Source: JAMLIN01 sp964476625 (lineage in GTDB: Bacteria; Pseudomonadota; Gammaproteobacteria; Burkholderiales; Burkholderiaceae_E). From it: DNA of 64,000 nucleotides. The notes beneath the pieces were generated by a model. The model had not been told where the DNA came from. It did no database searches and worked only from the letters and a program-made list of their open reading frames with translations. The translations under genes and the position numbers were made by a program. Every line of letters starts with the position of its first letter. Positions within the stretch are counted from its first letter, which is position 1. The DNA is taken from the NCBI GenBank assembly GCA_964476625.1, contig CAYZBJ010000001.1:62001-126000 (forward strand). The letters run 5' to 3'. Shown here piece by piece: positions 50,599-59,688 of the stretch.

Positions 50599-51981
50599 AT
50601 GACTCGTGAAGCACCACCCCCCTTGTCGGCCGAGCCGGTTTGGCTCGATCGCCCCGCCGTACTCGATTCGACCCATGGCTGGACCTGGCGCGAGATCCAT
50701 TCGGCGGCACACGCACTCGCCGAAGACATCGGCGGCGAATCGGCCGTCGGCAACTTCTGTGACTCGCGCGCTGGGTTCCTCATCACGATGCTGGCCGCGC
50801 TGCGTCGTGGCGCCAGGCTGGTCCTGCCCCCGTCGAGCGGGCACGCCGAGATAGCCACGATGATCAGCGGCCTCGATGCCCTGGTCGTCATCGTCGACTC
50901 GCACACGACCCTGCAAGGCCTGCCCAGGGGCACCCGCGGGCGGCTGCTGCGTGTAGAGCCGCGCAGCGCACCGCTGGATGCTGCGAGACTCGCCTGGGAT
51001 AGCCCGCTGGGCGCACAGCCGGTCCGGCTGCATACTTCCGGCAGCACCGGTGCGCCCCAGGCACAGGACCGGACGATCGAACAGCTCGTGCGCGGTTCGC
51101 GATCCCTCACCAGCGGGTGGATTCGTTACATCGACGAGGGCGCCGATGCACTGGCCGGTGTGGTCTGCAGCGTCCCATCCCAGCACATGTTCGGCCTGGA
51201 GATGGCGAGCATGCTGCCGCTGGTCCATGGCATACCGGTGCTGGAGCGCCAGCCGCTGCTGCCGGCCGATGTCTGCGGCGCCTTCGACGAGCTCGATGGG
51301 GACGGCATCTGGATCGCCACGCCGCTGCACCTGCGCGCGATGGTCCGCGCCGGCGCTCGCCTGCCGAACTGCGCGCTGGTGATCTCGTCGACGATGCCGC
51401 TCGCGCCGTCCCTGGCCGCCGAGATGGAAGCGCTGGGCGGCGCGCCGGTCGTGGAGATCTACGGCTCGACCGAAACCGGGGCATTGGCCACCCGGCGGGC
51501 CGCGAGCGAATCATCGTGGCGGTTGCTGCAGGGCGTTCGCCTTGCCCCCGGCGAAGAAGACACCGCAGCCTGGGGGGAACACTTCGTGTCGCCACGCAGG
51601 CTCGGCGATCGCATCGAACTCGAACCCGACGGCAGCTTCCACCTGGTGGGGCGGCAAGCCGACATGATCAAGGTCGCCGGCCGCCGCACATCGCTCGCCG
51701 CACTGAACCTCCTGGTTGCGAGTATTCCCGAGCTTGGCGACGCGGTTCTGTTCCAGCCAACCGGAGCCGGGCCCGCGGCCCGCCTCGTGCTGATCCATGC
51801 AGGCGAACCCATTGAACGCAAGCAGGTCGAATCCTTGCTGCGCGAGCGGATCGATGCGGTGTTCCTGCCGCGCGCGATCATCCGGGTCGCCCGGCTGCCT
51901 CGCACGACAACGGGCAAGCTGCCACTGCCGGCGCTCGAATCGGTCTACCACGCATGGCTCGCCGCCGAGGCCGCCCGATGA
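50599..51981 (+). CDS. AMP-dependent acyl ligase (starter-unit activating, ApeH-like)
   Basis: A 460-residue ANL-superfamily enzyme. The P-loop HTSGSTGAP is at 145-153; the next residue is Q where K is common. EIYGSTETGALATRR follows near 286 (A5), the D of FHLVGRQADMIKVAGRR near 351 (A7/A8), and TTTGKLPLP near 443 with the adenylation lysine. It would activate an aromatic or fatty acid as AMP ester and load it on the ACP. In aryl polyene pathways the starter is 4-hydroxybenzoate; no gene for making it is visible here. It overlaps the dehydratase gene by four bases. Confidence 0.82.
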   Translation: MTREAPPPLSAEPVWLDRPAVLDSTHGWTWREIHSAAHALAEDIGGESAVGNFCDSRAGFLITMLAALRRGARLVLPPSSGHAEIATMISGLDALVVIVDSHTTLQGLPRGTRGRLLRVEPRSAPLDAARLAWDSPLGAQPVRLHTSGSTGAPQAQDRTIEQLVRGSRSLTSGWIRYIDEGADALAGVVCSVPSQHMFGLEMASMLPLVHGIPVLERQPLLPADVCGAFDELDGDGIWIATPLHLRAMVRAGARLPNCALVISSTMPLAPSLAAEMEALGGAPVVEIYGSTETGALATRRAASESSWRLLQGVRLAPGEEDTAAWGEHFVSPRRLGDRIELEPDGSFHLVGRQADMIKVAGRRTSLAALNLLVASIPELGDAVLFQPTGAGPAARLVLIHAGEPIERKQVESLLRERIDAVFLPRAIIRVARLPRTTTGKLPLPALESVYHAWLAAEAAR

Positions 51982-52292
51982 GGACAGTCGAGTTCCTCAT
52001 CGGGATCGAACCAACGCACCCCGCACTGCCCGGGCACTTCCCGGGCAACCCCGTCGTGCCTGGGGTGCTCATGCTCGATCGCCTGTTCGCGGGCCTGCAG
52101 GACGCAACCGGGATGCACGTCCAACGACTCGACCAGGCCCGGTTCATGGCGGCCCTCCGAGCGGGCGAGAACGCCCGGGCCTACTGCAGTGTCGAAGGGG
52201 CGCGGGCCGATTTTCAACTCCGGGCACCGCGCGAGGGCGTATCGACCGTTCTCGCGAGCGGGCGCATTACGCTCACGCAGGGCCGGGCGTGA
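51978..52292 (+). CDS. Small hotdog-fold 3-hydroxyacyl-ACP dehydratase (ApeI-like)
   Basis: A 104-residue single-hotdog protein. The motif HPALPGHFPGNPVVPGVLML holds the catalytic His20, as in FabZ and the ApeI component of aryl polyene systems. The rest is a short hotdog with ARFMAALRAGENARAY-type strands. It would remove water from beta-hydroxyacyl-ACP to give trans-2-enoyl double bonds. It usually pairs with a second dehydratase (here 56883-57317), since each alone is inactive or partly active in studied systems. Coupled to the ligase by ATGA. Confidence 0.85.
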   Translation: MRTVEFLIGIEPTHPALPGHFPGNPVVPGVLMLDRLFAGLQDATGMHVQRLDQARFMAALRAGENARAYCSVEGARADFQLRAPREGVSTVLASGRITLTQGRA

Positions 52293-52296
52293 CGCC

Positions 52297-53196
52297 GTGA
52301 CGCAATGGACCGACAAGGCAGAGCGCGGCAGTGCCTGGCTGATCCACCTGATCGTATGGCTCGCGCGCACCGTCGGTCGGCCGATCTGCAGGATGCTGCT
52401 CTATCCGATCGTCGCGTACTTCGTCCTGACCGACCGGACCGCGCGGCGAGCATCGGCCGAATTCCTGCAACTCGCCCGCGGCAGGCCGGCCCGGCTGCGC
52501 GACGCGTTCTCGCACATCTACTGGTTTGCCGCCACCCTGCTCGATCGGGTCTACATGGCCGCCGGCGAGTTCGATCGCTTCGAGTTGGAGATCGAGGGCC
52601 TGTCGCTTCTCGAGCGGGCGCACGACGAGGGCCATGGCTGCGTGCTGCTGGGTTCGCACCTCGGCAGTTTCGACCTGCTGATGCTCGCGCATCGCGCAAT
52701 GGATGGTCGCCCGGTCAACGTGATGATGCGGGTCGACCCGCGTGCCAGGGTTCGACGCATAGCCGGGGTCGACGACAGCGCAATGAAGCTGATCGAGATC
52801 GGCCGCCCCGACAGCTACCTGCGCGCCCACGAGGCCCTCGCGCGCGGCGAGCTTGTCGCGCTGCTTGCCGATCGCGTCGAACCGGGGGCGGCGAGCCTGC
52901 AGGTCGAGTTCATGGGGCGGCAGACGCGCCTGCCCGTGGCACCACATATCCTGGCGGCTCGCGCGCAAGCGCCGGTGCTGATGTGTTTCGGCCTCTACGA
53001 GGGTGGTCGACGCTATCGCATCGTGTTCGCGGACTTTGGGCCGGCCGCCGCGGTGGCGAGTCGCGGCGAGGCGCTGCGGCCGACCGTCGCGCGTTACGCC
53101 GAACGTCTCGAGGCCGAGGCGCGCCGCCAACCGCTCAACTGGTTCAACTTCTATCCCTACTGGGATTCGCCGAAAGCGCAGGCGTCCGAGCCATGA
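52297..53196 (+). CDS. LpxL/HtrB-type acyltransferase of the cluster
   Basis: A 299-residue protein starting at GTG 52297, four bases after the dehydratase stop. One membrane segment near the N-terminus (WLARTVGRPICRMLLYPIVA) is followed by the acyltransferase motif GSHLGSFDLLML, an H-x4-D site near residue 122, and a later LADRVEPGAASLQVEFMGRQTRLP. Such enzymes transfer an acyl chain from ACP or CoA to a glycolipid or lysophospholipid in the inner membrane. In aryl polyene clusters the homologue attaches the polyene or a fatty acid to the lipid anchor. Confidence 0.85.
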   Translation: MTQWTDKAERGSAWLIHLIVWLARTVGRPICRMLLYPIVAYFVLTDRTARRASAEFLQLARGRPARLRDAFSHIYWFAATLLDRVYMAAGEFDRFELEIEGLSLLERAHDEGHGCVLLGSHLGSFDLLMLAHRAMDGRPVNVMMRVDPRARVRRIAGVDDSAMKLIEIGRPDSYLRAHEALARGELVALLADRVEPGAASLQVEFMGRQTRLPVAPHILAARAQAPVLMCFGLYEGGRRYRIVFADFGPAAAVASRGEALRPTVARYAERLEAEARRQPLNWFNFYPYWDSPKAQASEP

Positions 53197-53780
53197 GCCA
53201 GCGTACATTCATCCGCCTGGCTCGGCACCTCGTCTTCGGCCTGATCCTCCTGCCGGGACTGGCCGCGACGGCCATGGCCTTCGATCTCGACGAGATCCAG
53301 ACCCGGCTCCAGGCAAGCAGTCGACAGGAAGTGCGCTTCCACGAGATCCGCGAATCCCCCTGGCTCGCTGCGCCGGTCGAGTCCCGGGGCATTCTGGTCG
53401 CGAGACCGGATGGCAGCCTGGAGAAGCGGGTTACGGCCCCGCAGCAGGAGACCTGGCGCCTGCGTCCGGACCGGCTCGAGCGCATCGGGCCGAACGACGA
53501 GACCGTCGGCATCATGTCCTACGACAAATTCCCGGCCCTCGGCGCCATGGCCCGCGCAATGCGCGAAGGCCTCGCCGGCCGCTTCGACGGGATGAAGGAC
53601 GACTTCGAACTTCGCCTGCAGGGAACGGCGGAGCACTGGACTCTCGAATTGCTGCCACGCGCGGCGCAGGCATCCCGGCATATCGAGCGCGTCGAGTTGC
53701 AGGGCGACGCTGCCGGCCTGCGCACCCTGGTCGTGGTCGAGCGCAACGGCGCGCGCACCAGTACCCACTTGCTACATTGA
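53193..53780 (+). CDS. LolA-like outer-membrane lipoprotein carrier protein
   Basis: A 195-residue periplasmic protein. A signal peptide (LARHLVFGLILLPGLAATAMA) is cleaved near residue 29. The mature part has the LolA half-barrel pattern: VRFHEIRESPWLAAPVESRGIL, WRLRPDRLERIGP, then DDFELRLQGTAEHWTLELLP and IERVELQGDA. A LolA-like chaperone is a standard part of aryl polyene clusters, where it is thought to carry the lipid through the periplasm. ATG 53193 overlaps the acyltransferase TGA. Confidence 0.82.
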   Translation: MSQRTFIRLARHLVFGLILLPGLAATAMAFDLDEIQTRLQASSRQEVRFHEIRESPWLAAPVESRGILVARPDGSLEKRVTAPQQETWRLRPDRLERIGPNDETVGIMSYDKFPALGAMARAMREGLAGRFDGMKDDFELRLQGTAEHWTLELLPRAAQASRHIERVELQGDAAGLRTLVVVERNGARTSTHLLH

Positions 53781-53794
53781 AATGGAACGACCCC

Positions 53795-54862
53795 ATGTAC
53801 GACAAGGACCCGCTGTCAGCCCTGGAGGCGCTCGATGCCGCCCAGCGCCTCGCGTTCGCCCCCCTCGCGTTCCAGGCGAGCGCGATGCTGCGCGACCGGG
53901 GCGTACTGGCTGCGATCGCCGCGGTCGATCCGGATCGTGGCGCCGCGATCGACGAACTCGCCGAGGCGACGGGCCTGTCGGTCTATGCCACCCGGGTCCT
54001 GCTCGAGGCCGGGCTCGGGCTGCACATCGTCTGGCGCCGCAACGAGCGCTTCCGTCTCGGTCGGCTGGGGCACTTCCTGCTCAATGACGAGATGACCCGC
54101 GTCAATTTCGATTTCACGCGCGATGTCTGCTACCAGGCGGCCGCGCATCTCGATGAGTCCTTGCGCGAGCAGCGCCCGGCGGGCCTGGCAACCCTCGGCC
54201 CCTGGGAGACGCTCTACGAAGGCCTCTCGAGCCTGCCCGAGCCGGCCGGCAGCAGCTGGCATGCCTTCGACCACTTCTATTCGGACCGCGCCTTTCCGGC
54301 CATCGTCGAGAGGCTTGCACGGACACCCCCCACCCGACTGCTCGACGTCGGCTGCAATACCGGCAGGTTCGCCCAGGCATGCCTCGACGGCATGCCGGCA
54401 ATCGAGATCGGCCTGGTCGACCTGCCCCGGCAGCTGGCGCGTGCCCGCAGCCGTCTCGACGCGGCGGGTCACCTCGAACGCACGCGCTTCCATCCCGTCG
54501 ACATGCTCGATCCAGCCGGCGAACTGCCCGGAGGATACCCGCTCATCTGGATGAGTCAGTTTCTCGACTGCTTTTCCGAAGACCAGATCACGGACATACT
54601 TGGCAAGGTGGGTCGGGCACTATCGCCCGACGGGCGCCTGTGGATCCTGGAACTGTTCTGGGACCGGCAGCGCTTCGAGGCGGCCGCCTTCAGCCTGCAG
54701 CAGACGTCCCTGTACTTCAGCTGCGTTGCCAACGGTAACAGCCAGATGTACGACTCCGCCGTGTTCCTGCGCCTGATCGAACGATCGGGCCTCGTCGTCG
54801 AAGCATCGACGGACGGCGTGGGCGGCTTCCATACCCTGCTCGAGTGTCGGCGGGTGGACTGA
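53795..54862 (+). CDS. SAM-dependent O-methyltransferase-like protein
   Basis: A 355-residue protein with an N-terminal winged-helix dimerisation region (AAIDELAEATGLSVYATRVLLEAGL) of the kind seen in plant-type O-methyltransferases, then motif I RLLDVGCNTGRFAQ (183-190 LDVGCNTG), the acidic GLVDLP after strand 2, and DGRLWILELFWDRQ near 276. It would methylate a hydroxyl, for example the phenol head of an aryl polyene. A second start ATG at 53782 lies in another frame and is ignored. Four bases separate its stop from the ketosynthase start. Confidence 0.85.
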   Translation: MYDKDPLSALEALDAAQRLAFAPLAFQASAMLRDRGVLAAIAAVDPDRGAAIDELAEATGLSVYATRVLLEAGLGLHIVWRRNERFRLGRLGHFLLNDEMTRVNFDFTRDVCYQAAAHLDESLREQRPAGLATLGPWETLYEGLSSLPEPAGSSWHAFDHFYSDRAFPAIVERLARTPPTRLLDVGCNTGRFAQACLDGMPAIEIGLVDLPRQLARARSRLDAAGHLERTRFHPVDMLDPAGELPGGYPLIWMSQFLDCFSEDQITDILGKVGRALSPDGRLWILELFWDRQRFEAAAFSLQQTSLYFSCVANGNSQMYDSAVFLRLIERSGLVVEASTDGVGGFHTLLECRRVD

Positions 54863-54866
54863 GCGG

Positions 54867-56066
54867 ATGTCGAACCCACCGGACCATCCTGCGCTCGGCC
54901 TGGTAGCCAGCACCGTGGTTCATTCGGCCGGCCACGACCCGGATTCGCTCTGGCGTGCCGCGATCGAAGGTCGCACGGGCCTGCGCCGCAACGACCTCGA
55001 CTGGTGCTCGCTCGACACCTGGCTCGGCAGGGTGCCCGAGGTCGAGGATGCGGTGCTGCCACCGACCCTGGCGCAATGGGATTGCCGCAATCATCGCCTC
55101 GCGTGGATGGCGCTGCGCGATCCGGCCTTTTTGCAGTCGATCGAGGCCACCATCGCTCGCTACGGGGCCGACCGCGTGGGGCTGCTGCTGGGCACCAGCA
55201 CGTCCGGCATCCGAAGCACCGAAGAGGCCTATGCGCACCGCCGTGTCGAAGGCGAGTGGCCACCCGGGTTCGCCTGGCGACGCAGCCACTCGGCCGACAG
55301 CATGGCGCGTTTCGCGGCCGAGGTACTCGGCCTGCGCGGGCCGCTGACAGTGCTCACGACCGCCTGCTCATCGAGCGCCAAGGTCTTCCTCGCGGCCAGG
55401 CGCTGGATCGGCGCCGGCGTGGTGGATGCCGCGGTGGTCGGTGGCGCCGACAGCCTGTGCCTGTCGACATTGCACGGCTTCGATGCGCTCCAGTTGTTGT
55501 CGGACGATGTCTGCCGTCCCTTCGACACCGCACGTCGCGGCATCTCCATCGGCGAGGCCGCCGGCTTCGTCCTGCTCGCGCGCGAACCCGCGGCAGTGAG
55601 CCTGGTGGGCGGTGGCGAATCGAGCGACGCCTATCACATGTCGGCGCCCCACCCCGAGGGTCGCGGCGCCCAGGACGCCATGCGGGCAGCCCTGGACGCA
55701 TCGGGCCTGGCGCCGAAGGACATCGGATACGTCAATACCCACGGCACGGCAACGCCGGCCAACGACCGCGCCGAGGCCATTGCGCTGGCCAGCCTGTTCG
55801 GCCCGCACGGGGTTCCGGTGTCCTCGACCAAGGGCATCACCGGACACACGCTCGGCGCCTGTGGCGTGGTCGACGCCGTCATCACCGCCAAGGCGCTGGA
55901 ACATGGGCTCCTGCCACCGTCGGCCATGCTCCTGGAGCCGGATCCGAGTCTGCCGGTCGATGTCGTGCGCGAAGCCCGCGCCGCGCCAGGCATGCGGCAT
56001 GCGATGAGCAACAACTTCGGCTTCGGCGGGAGCAATTGCTCGCTCGTCTTCCGGCGGGCCGACTGA
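54867..56066 (+). CDS. Beta-ketoacyl synthase (KAS II/ApeO-like)
   Basis: A 399-residue condensing enzyme with the complete triad: Cys167 in TTACSSSAKVF, His292 in NTHGTATP and His327 in TKGITGHTLGACG. The C-terminal FGGSNCSLVF loop is also typical. It would extend the ACP-bound chain by two carbons per cycle using malonyl-ACP. Paired with the next gene, a ketosynthase-like protein without the cysteine, it forms the heterodimer normal for aryl polyene and other type II PKS systems. Intact. Confidence 0.92.
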   Translation: MSNPPDHPALGLVASTVVHSAGHDPDSLWRAAIEGRTGLRRNDLDWCSLDTWLGRVPEVEDAVLPPTLAQWDCRNHRLAWMALRDPAFLQSIEATIARYGADRVGLLLGTSTSGIRSTEEAYAHRRVEGEWPPGFAWRRSHSADSMARFAAEVLGLRGPLTVLTTACSSSAKVFLAARRWIGAGVVDAAVVGGADSLCLSTLHGFDALQLLSDDVCRPFDTARRGISIGEAAGFVLLAREPAAVSLVGGGESSDAYHMSAPHPEGRGAQDAMRAALDASGLAPKDIGYVNTHGTATPANDRAEAIALASLFGPHGVPVSSTKGITGHTLGACGVVDAVITAKALEHGLLPPSAMLLEPDPSLPVDVVREARAAPGMRHAMSNNFGFGGSNCSLVFRRAD

Positions 56067-56067
56067 G

Positions 56068-56886
56068 ATGACCGCCTTGCGCTTTGGCCTGTACACCGCG
56101 GGGCTCCTCGCCCCGGGGCTGGACACCCTGGCGGCGCTGCGCACCGCAATCCGCGAAGGCGCGCCGCCAGGCAGCGCCACACCGGCGCCCCTGCCTGCGC
56201 CGGCCGGGTTGCCGGCCAACGAACGCCGCCGCGCCAGCCAGGCCGTGCGGCTCGTCCTTGCCTGCGTCGAACGCGCGCTCGTCGGCAGTCCGTTCGCCGC
56301 ACAGGAACTGCGCACGATATGCGCGACCGACGAGGGGACTGGCGAGATCTGTCTCCAGATGCTCGAATCGCTCGCTACCGATCGCCAGGTTTCACCCCTC
56401 GCCTTCCCGAACTCGGTGCAGAACGCACCATCCGGAAACCTCTCGATCGCGCATGGCAATCGCGAGCCGGGGACCGTCGTCAGCTTCGGGATCGAGAGCT
56501 TCGCCAGCGGGCTCCTGTGCGCCGTGGTCGATGCCACCGTCGACCATCGACCGGTACTGCTGGTGTCCTACGATCCGGCCATGCCCGAACCGCTCACCGA
56601 GCCGCTGCCGGTCGTCCAGCCCACGGCATGCGCCTGGATCCTGGCGGTCGACGACATCGTGGCCGACATGGCGCCGCTGGCGCACTTCGAACTGAGCCTG
56701 GTCGACCCTGGCGAAGCACCCGCCAGCCCCCTGCCGGCGTGGCTGCCGGCGCAGTGGTCCGCCCACAACAGCGCCCGCGCCATTGCGGCATTGGGCATGA
56801 TCGAAGCCCCGCCCACGACCCGATTCCACCTGCCCCTGGGCAAGCGGACACTGGTGCTGCGTCGCATTGCCGGAGCCGGGGCATGA
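56068..56886 (+). CDS. Ketosynthase-like chain-length factor (ApeC-like)
   Basis: A 272-residue short ketosynthase-fold protein, about two thirds of a full KS. It keeps the N-terminal thiolase-half pattern (FPNSVQNAPSGNLSIAHGN, VVSFGIESFASGLLCAVVDATV) but has no active-site cysteine-histidine triad, as expected for a chain-length factor. A hydrophobic tunnel would set the final chain length. It follows the KS gene with one base between stop and start. Small KS-like proteins of this size are diagnostic of aryl-polyene-type clusters. Confidence 0.8.
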   Translation: MTALRFGLYTAGLLAPGLDTLAALRTAIREGAPPGSATPAPLPAPAGLPANERRRASQAVRLVLACVERALVGSPFAAQELRTICATDEGTGEICLQMLESLATDRQVSPLAFPNSVQNAPSGNLSIAHGNREPGTVVSFGIESFASGLLCAVVDATVDHRPVLLVSYDPAMPEPLTEPLPVVQPTACAWILAVDDIVADMAPLAHFELSLVDPGEAPASPLPAWLPAQWSAHNSARAIAALGMIEAPPTTRFHLPLGKRTLVLRRIAGAGA

Positions 56887-57317
56887 GGCTCGATCATGCC
56901 GCGATCGCGCAACGCGTACCGCATGCCGGCACGATGTGCCTGCTCGATTCGGTCCTCGACTGGGACAGCCGGATCATCGAATGCGAAGCCACCGAGCCCG
57001 GCCCCGCGCATCCGCTCGCACGCGAGGGCCGGCTGCCGGCGATCGCCGCCGCCGAGTACGCGGCCCAGGCAACCGCCGTGCATGGCGCACTGCTCGATGG
57101 GGTCGACGAAGCCAGGCCAGGCATGCTGGCCAAGCTCAGCGGGCTGGAACTCGGCGCCGACCCGGTACCGCTCGATGGCGGAAGGCTGGCGATCCACTGT
57201 GAACTGCTCGGCCGGACCGATGCAGGCAGCCAGTACAGCTTCCTCGTCTGCAACGCGCGCGGGCTGCTGGCCAGCGGCCGACTGATCGTCGCCACCCAAT
57301 CGGAGCCCGCGCCATGA
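56883..57317 (+). CDS. Hotdog-fold dehydratase (ApeP-like)
   Basis: A 144-residue hotdog protein. The segment RVPHAGTMCLLDSVLDWDSR has the H-x-G pattern of FabZ-like dehydratases, and a central helix is PAIAAAEYAAQATAVHGALL (position of the second catalytic residue). It matches the ApeP type that partners the small ApeI-like subunit. ATG 56883 overlaps the TGA of the chain-length factor, and its own TGA overlaps the ATG of the reductase, so it is firmly inside the operon. Confidence 0.82.
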   Translation: MRLDHAAIAQRVPHAGTMCLLDSVLDWDSRIIECEATEPGPAHPLAREGRLPAIAAAEYAAQATAVHGALLDGVDEARPGMLAKLSGLELGADPVPLDGGRLAIHCELLGRTDAGSQYSFLVCNARGLLASGRLIVATQSEPAP

Positions 57318-58082
57318 GCGCCCGCCGCGGGCAAGACGCAACGCCACGGCGAGCGCTCGTCACCGGCGGCAGCGGCGAGATCGGCGCCGCGATCTGCCGC
57401 GTGCTGGCCACCACGGGCGCGCACGTGATCGTTCATGCCAATACCGGCGTCGACCGGGCCCGCGCCCTCGTCGAGGAAATCCGTTCGACCGGAGGCCGGG
57501 CCGAAGCGATCGCATTCGACATCGGCGACGACGCCCAAGTCGCCGCGGCGATTGCCACGGTGCTCGAGGCCGGACCGATCCAGATCCTGGTCAACAACGC
57601 TGGCATGCACCGGGACGCGCTCATGGCCGGCATGGATGCAAGCGCCTGGCGCGACGTCATCGATACCAACCTGAACGGTTTCTTCCGGGTAACCCAGCCC
57701 TNNNNNNNNNNCCCAGCCCTTGCTGCTGCCGATGGTGCGAACCCGCTGGGGCCGGATCGTCAACATCGGTTCAATTGCCGGGCAAGCGGGCAATCGCGGC
57801 CAGGCCAACTACGCGGCGGCGAAGGCCGGACTGCAGGGGGCAAGCCGCGCGCTCGCGCTCGAACTCGCGGGGCGTGGCATCACGGTCAATGTCGTGGCGC
57901 CAGGCGTCATCGCGACCGGCATGGCCAATGACGCATTTCCGGACGAACGAATCAAGGCCATCGTACCGGCCGGCCGCGCTGGCCAGCCCGAGGAGGTCGC
58001 GGCGCTGGTTGCCTTCCTGGCATCCGGAGCGGCGGGCTACATCACCGGCCAGGTCATCGGCATCAACGGCGGAATGTACTGA
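57314..58082 (+). CDS. 3-ketoacyl-ACP reductase (FabG/ApeQ-like), interrupted by an assembly gap
   Basis: An SDR with TGGSGEIG at residues 17-24, NNAG near 96, and after the gap VNIGSIAGQAG (catalytic serine), ANYAAAKAG (tyrosine and lysine) and a C-terminal ITGQVIGINGGMY. It would reduce the beta-keto group with NADPH. Ten Ns at 57702-57711 separate two identical 9-base flanks (cccagccct at 57693-57701 and 57712-57720). Removing the Ns and one flank joins the two frames as FRVTQPLLLPMVRTRWG, so the gene is intact in life. It is overlapped by the dehydratase gene. Confidence 0.88.
57702..57711. other. Run of 10 N (assembly gap)
   Basis: Ten Ns flanked on both sides by cccagccct. The shared flank indicates that two contigs overlap here and were joined without merging, so the real missing length is probably minus nine bases. 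Confidence 0.95.
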
Positions 58083-58083
58083 C

Positions 58084-58941
58084 ATGGGCTCGATGGACGA
58101 ACTCGATTGCAAGCCCTCGTGGCATGGCGCCTGGATCGTGATTCCCGCCTACAACGAGGCGCGCACGATTCGCAAGCTGGCGCTTGGCGCCCTTGCGCAT
58201 TGCCCGCGGGTGATCATCGTGGACGATGGTTCGCACGATGGCACGACGACCGAACTGCAGGACCTGCCCCTCGTCTTGCTGCGCCACGAGCACAATCGCG
58301 GCAAGGCCGCGAGCCTGCGTACCGCATTCGAACATGCGCTTGCCCAGGATGCCGACTGCGTCGTCACCCTCGACGGCGATGGCCAGCACGACCCCGCCGA
58401 TACCGACTGCTTGCTGTCGACATGGCGCTCGCATCCCGAGCGCCTGGTCATCGGCTCGCGCCTCCATGACCGCTCCAATTTTCCGCGGGCCCGCTACAAC
58501 GCCAACAAGTTCGCCTGCTTCTGGATCTCGTGGGCGGCCGGCCACGCAATAGCCGACTCCCAGTCGGGCTACCGAGTCTATCCGCGTGAAGTCATGCGCA
58601 TCGCACTGGGCCCGCGAGTCCATGGCAACCGCTTCACCTTCGAGAGCGAAATCCTGATCGAAGCGGCGCACCAGGGACACGAGACGCTCGCCGTCGCGAT
58701 TCCCGGCCACTATCCCGCCAACGCGCGGCCAAGCCATTTCAGGCCGGTGATCGACATCGCCAAGATCGTGCTCATGGTTGCCGGCCGGCTGTTGCGCCAG
58801 GCGATGGCGCCGAAGGGCCTGTGGCGCAGCCTCGGCACGGCGCCGGTCCTGCCGGGGCGCCGAGACGACGACGCGGCGCCCTCCGCCCCGGGCCCCATGG
58901 CCAAGGCGGACAACGAGTCACTGGACGCCGCCGTGCGATGA
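58084..58941 (+). CDS. GT2 family glycosyltransferase
   Basis: A 285-residue GT-A fold enzyme. WIVIPAYNEARTI at the start and VIIVDDGSHDGT near 45 bind the nucleotide sugar. The D-x-D metal site is in LDGDGQHDP near 99, and ADSQSGYRVYPREVM near 160 completes the active site. It has few hydrophobic segments, so it works on the cytosolic side of the membrane. It likely adds a sugar to the lipid anchor or to the polyene. It is joined to the ABC ATPase gene by an ATGA overlap. Homologues are regular members of aryl polyene clusters. Confidence 0.88.
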   Translation: MGSMDELDCKPSWHGAWIVIPAYNEARTIRKLALGALAHCPRVIIVDDGSHDGTTTELQDLPLVLLRHEHNRGKAASLRTAFEHALAQDADCVVTLDGDGQHDPADTDCLLSTWRSHPERLVIGSRLHDRSNFPRARYNANKFACFWISWAAGHAIADSQSGYRVYPREVMRIALGPRVHGNRFTFESEILIEAAHQGHETLAVAIPGHYPANARPSHFRPVIDIAKIVLMVAGRLLRQAMAPKGLWRSLGTAPVLPGRRDDDAAPSAPGPMAKADNESLDAAVR

Positions 58942-59681
58942 CTGGCGCCCGGGCGGTCCTGATCGAAGCCAATGGGCTCGTCTACCAGTACCCGAACAGT
59001 GCCGAGCCGGCCATCGCCGGTGTCGACCTGCGGCTCGTCGCCGGCGAGGCCGTCGGCCTGCTGGGACCGAACGGAGCCGGCAAGTCGACCCTCATCGACC
59101 TCCTGATCGGCCTGCGGCAGCCCTTGCACGGCCAGGTCCGCAAGGATGTCGACCCGGTGCCGAGCGTCGCCTGGGTGCCGCAGGAGTACGCGCTCTATCC
59201 GGCGCTCGAGTGCGGCGAGAACCTGCGCCTGTTCGCCGACATGCTCGATGTCGACCGGGCAGAAGCCGGGCGCCGGATCGAGTCCGCGATCCAGACCTGC
59301 CGCCTTGGCGAGTTCATCGACCGGCAGGCGAGGCACTGTTCCGGTGGTGTACGCCGACGCCTCAATCTCGCAATCGCGCTGCTCGCGAAGCCCGATGTCC
59401 TGCTGCTCGACGAACCCACCGTTGGCGTCGACCCGCAATCGCGGGCGTTCCTGCTCGATCGGGTGCGCGAACTCGTGGACGCCGGGACGGCGGTCCTCTA
59501 TGCCAGCCACTACATGGAGGAAGTAAGCGCGGTCTGCTCGCGAATCCTGCTGCTCGACCATGGCAAGGTGCTGGCCAGCGGCGAGTTGGCGACCTTGCTG
59601 GCGGGCACTGCCGACGACGGACCACATGCCGATCTCGAAGCCCTGTTCATGCACTACACCAGGCGATCCCTGCGGGACTGA
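58938..59681 (+). CDS. ABC-2 type transporter ATP-binding protein
   Basis: A 247-residue ABC ATPase: Walker A GPNGAGKST at 43-51, Q-loop in WVPQEYALYP near 81, signature CSGGVRR at 134-140 (a degenerate LSGGQ), Walker B VLLLDEPT at 154-161, and switch histidine in YASHYMEE near 193. It powers the permease encoded next. It starts inside the glycosyltransferase stop codon. An ABC-2 exporter here is unusual, since aryl polyene clusters normally encode an MMPL/RND-like exporter. Confidence 0.92.
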   Translation: MTGARAVLIEANGLVYQYPNSAEPAIAGVDLRLVAGEAVGLLGPNGAGKSTLIDLLIGLRQPLHGQVRKDVDPVPSVAWVPQEYALYPALECGENLRLFADMLDVDRAEAGRRIESAIQTCRLGEFIDRQARHCSGGVRRRLNLAIALLAKPDVLLLDEPTVGVDPQSRAFLLDRVRELVDAGTAVLYASHYMEEVSAVCSRILLLDHGKVLASGELATLLAGTADDGPHADLEALFMHYTRRSLRD

Positions 59682-59688
59682 CGACGCG

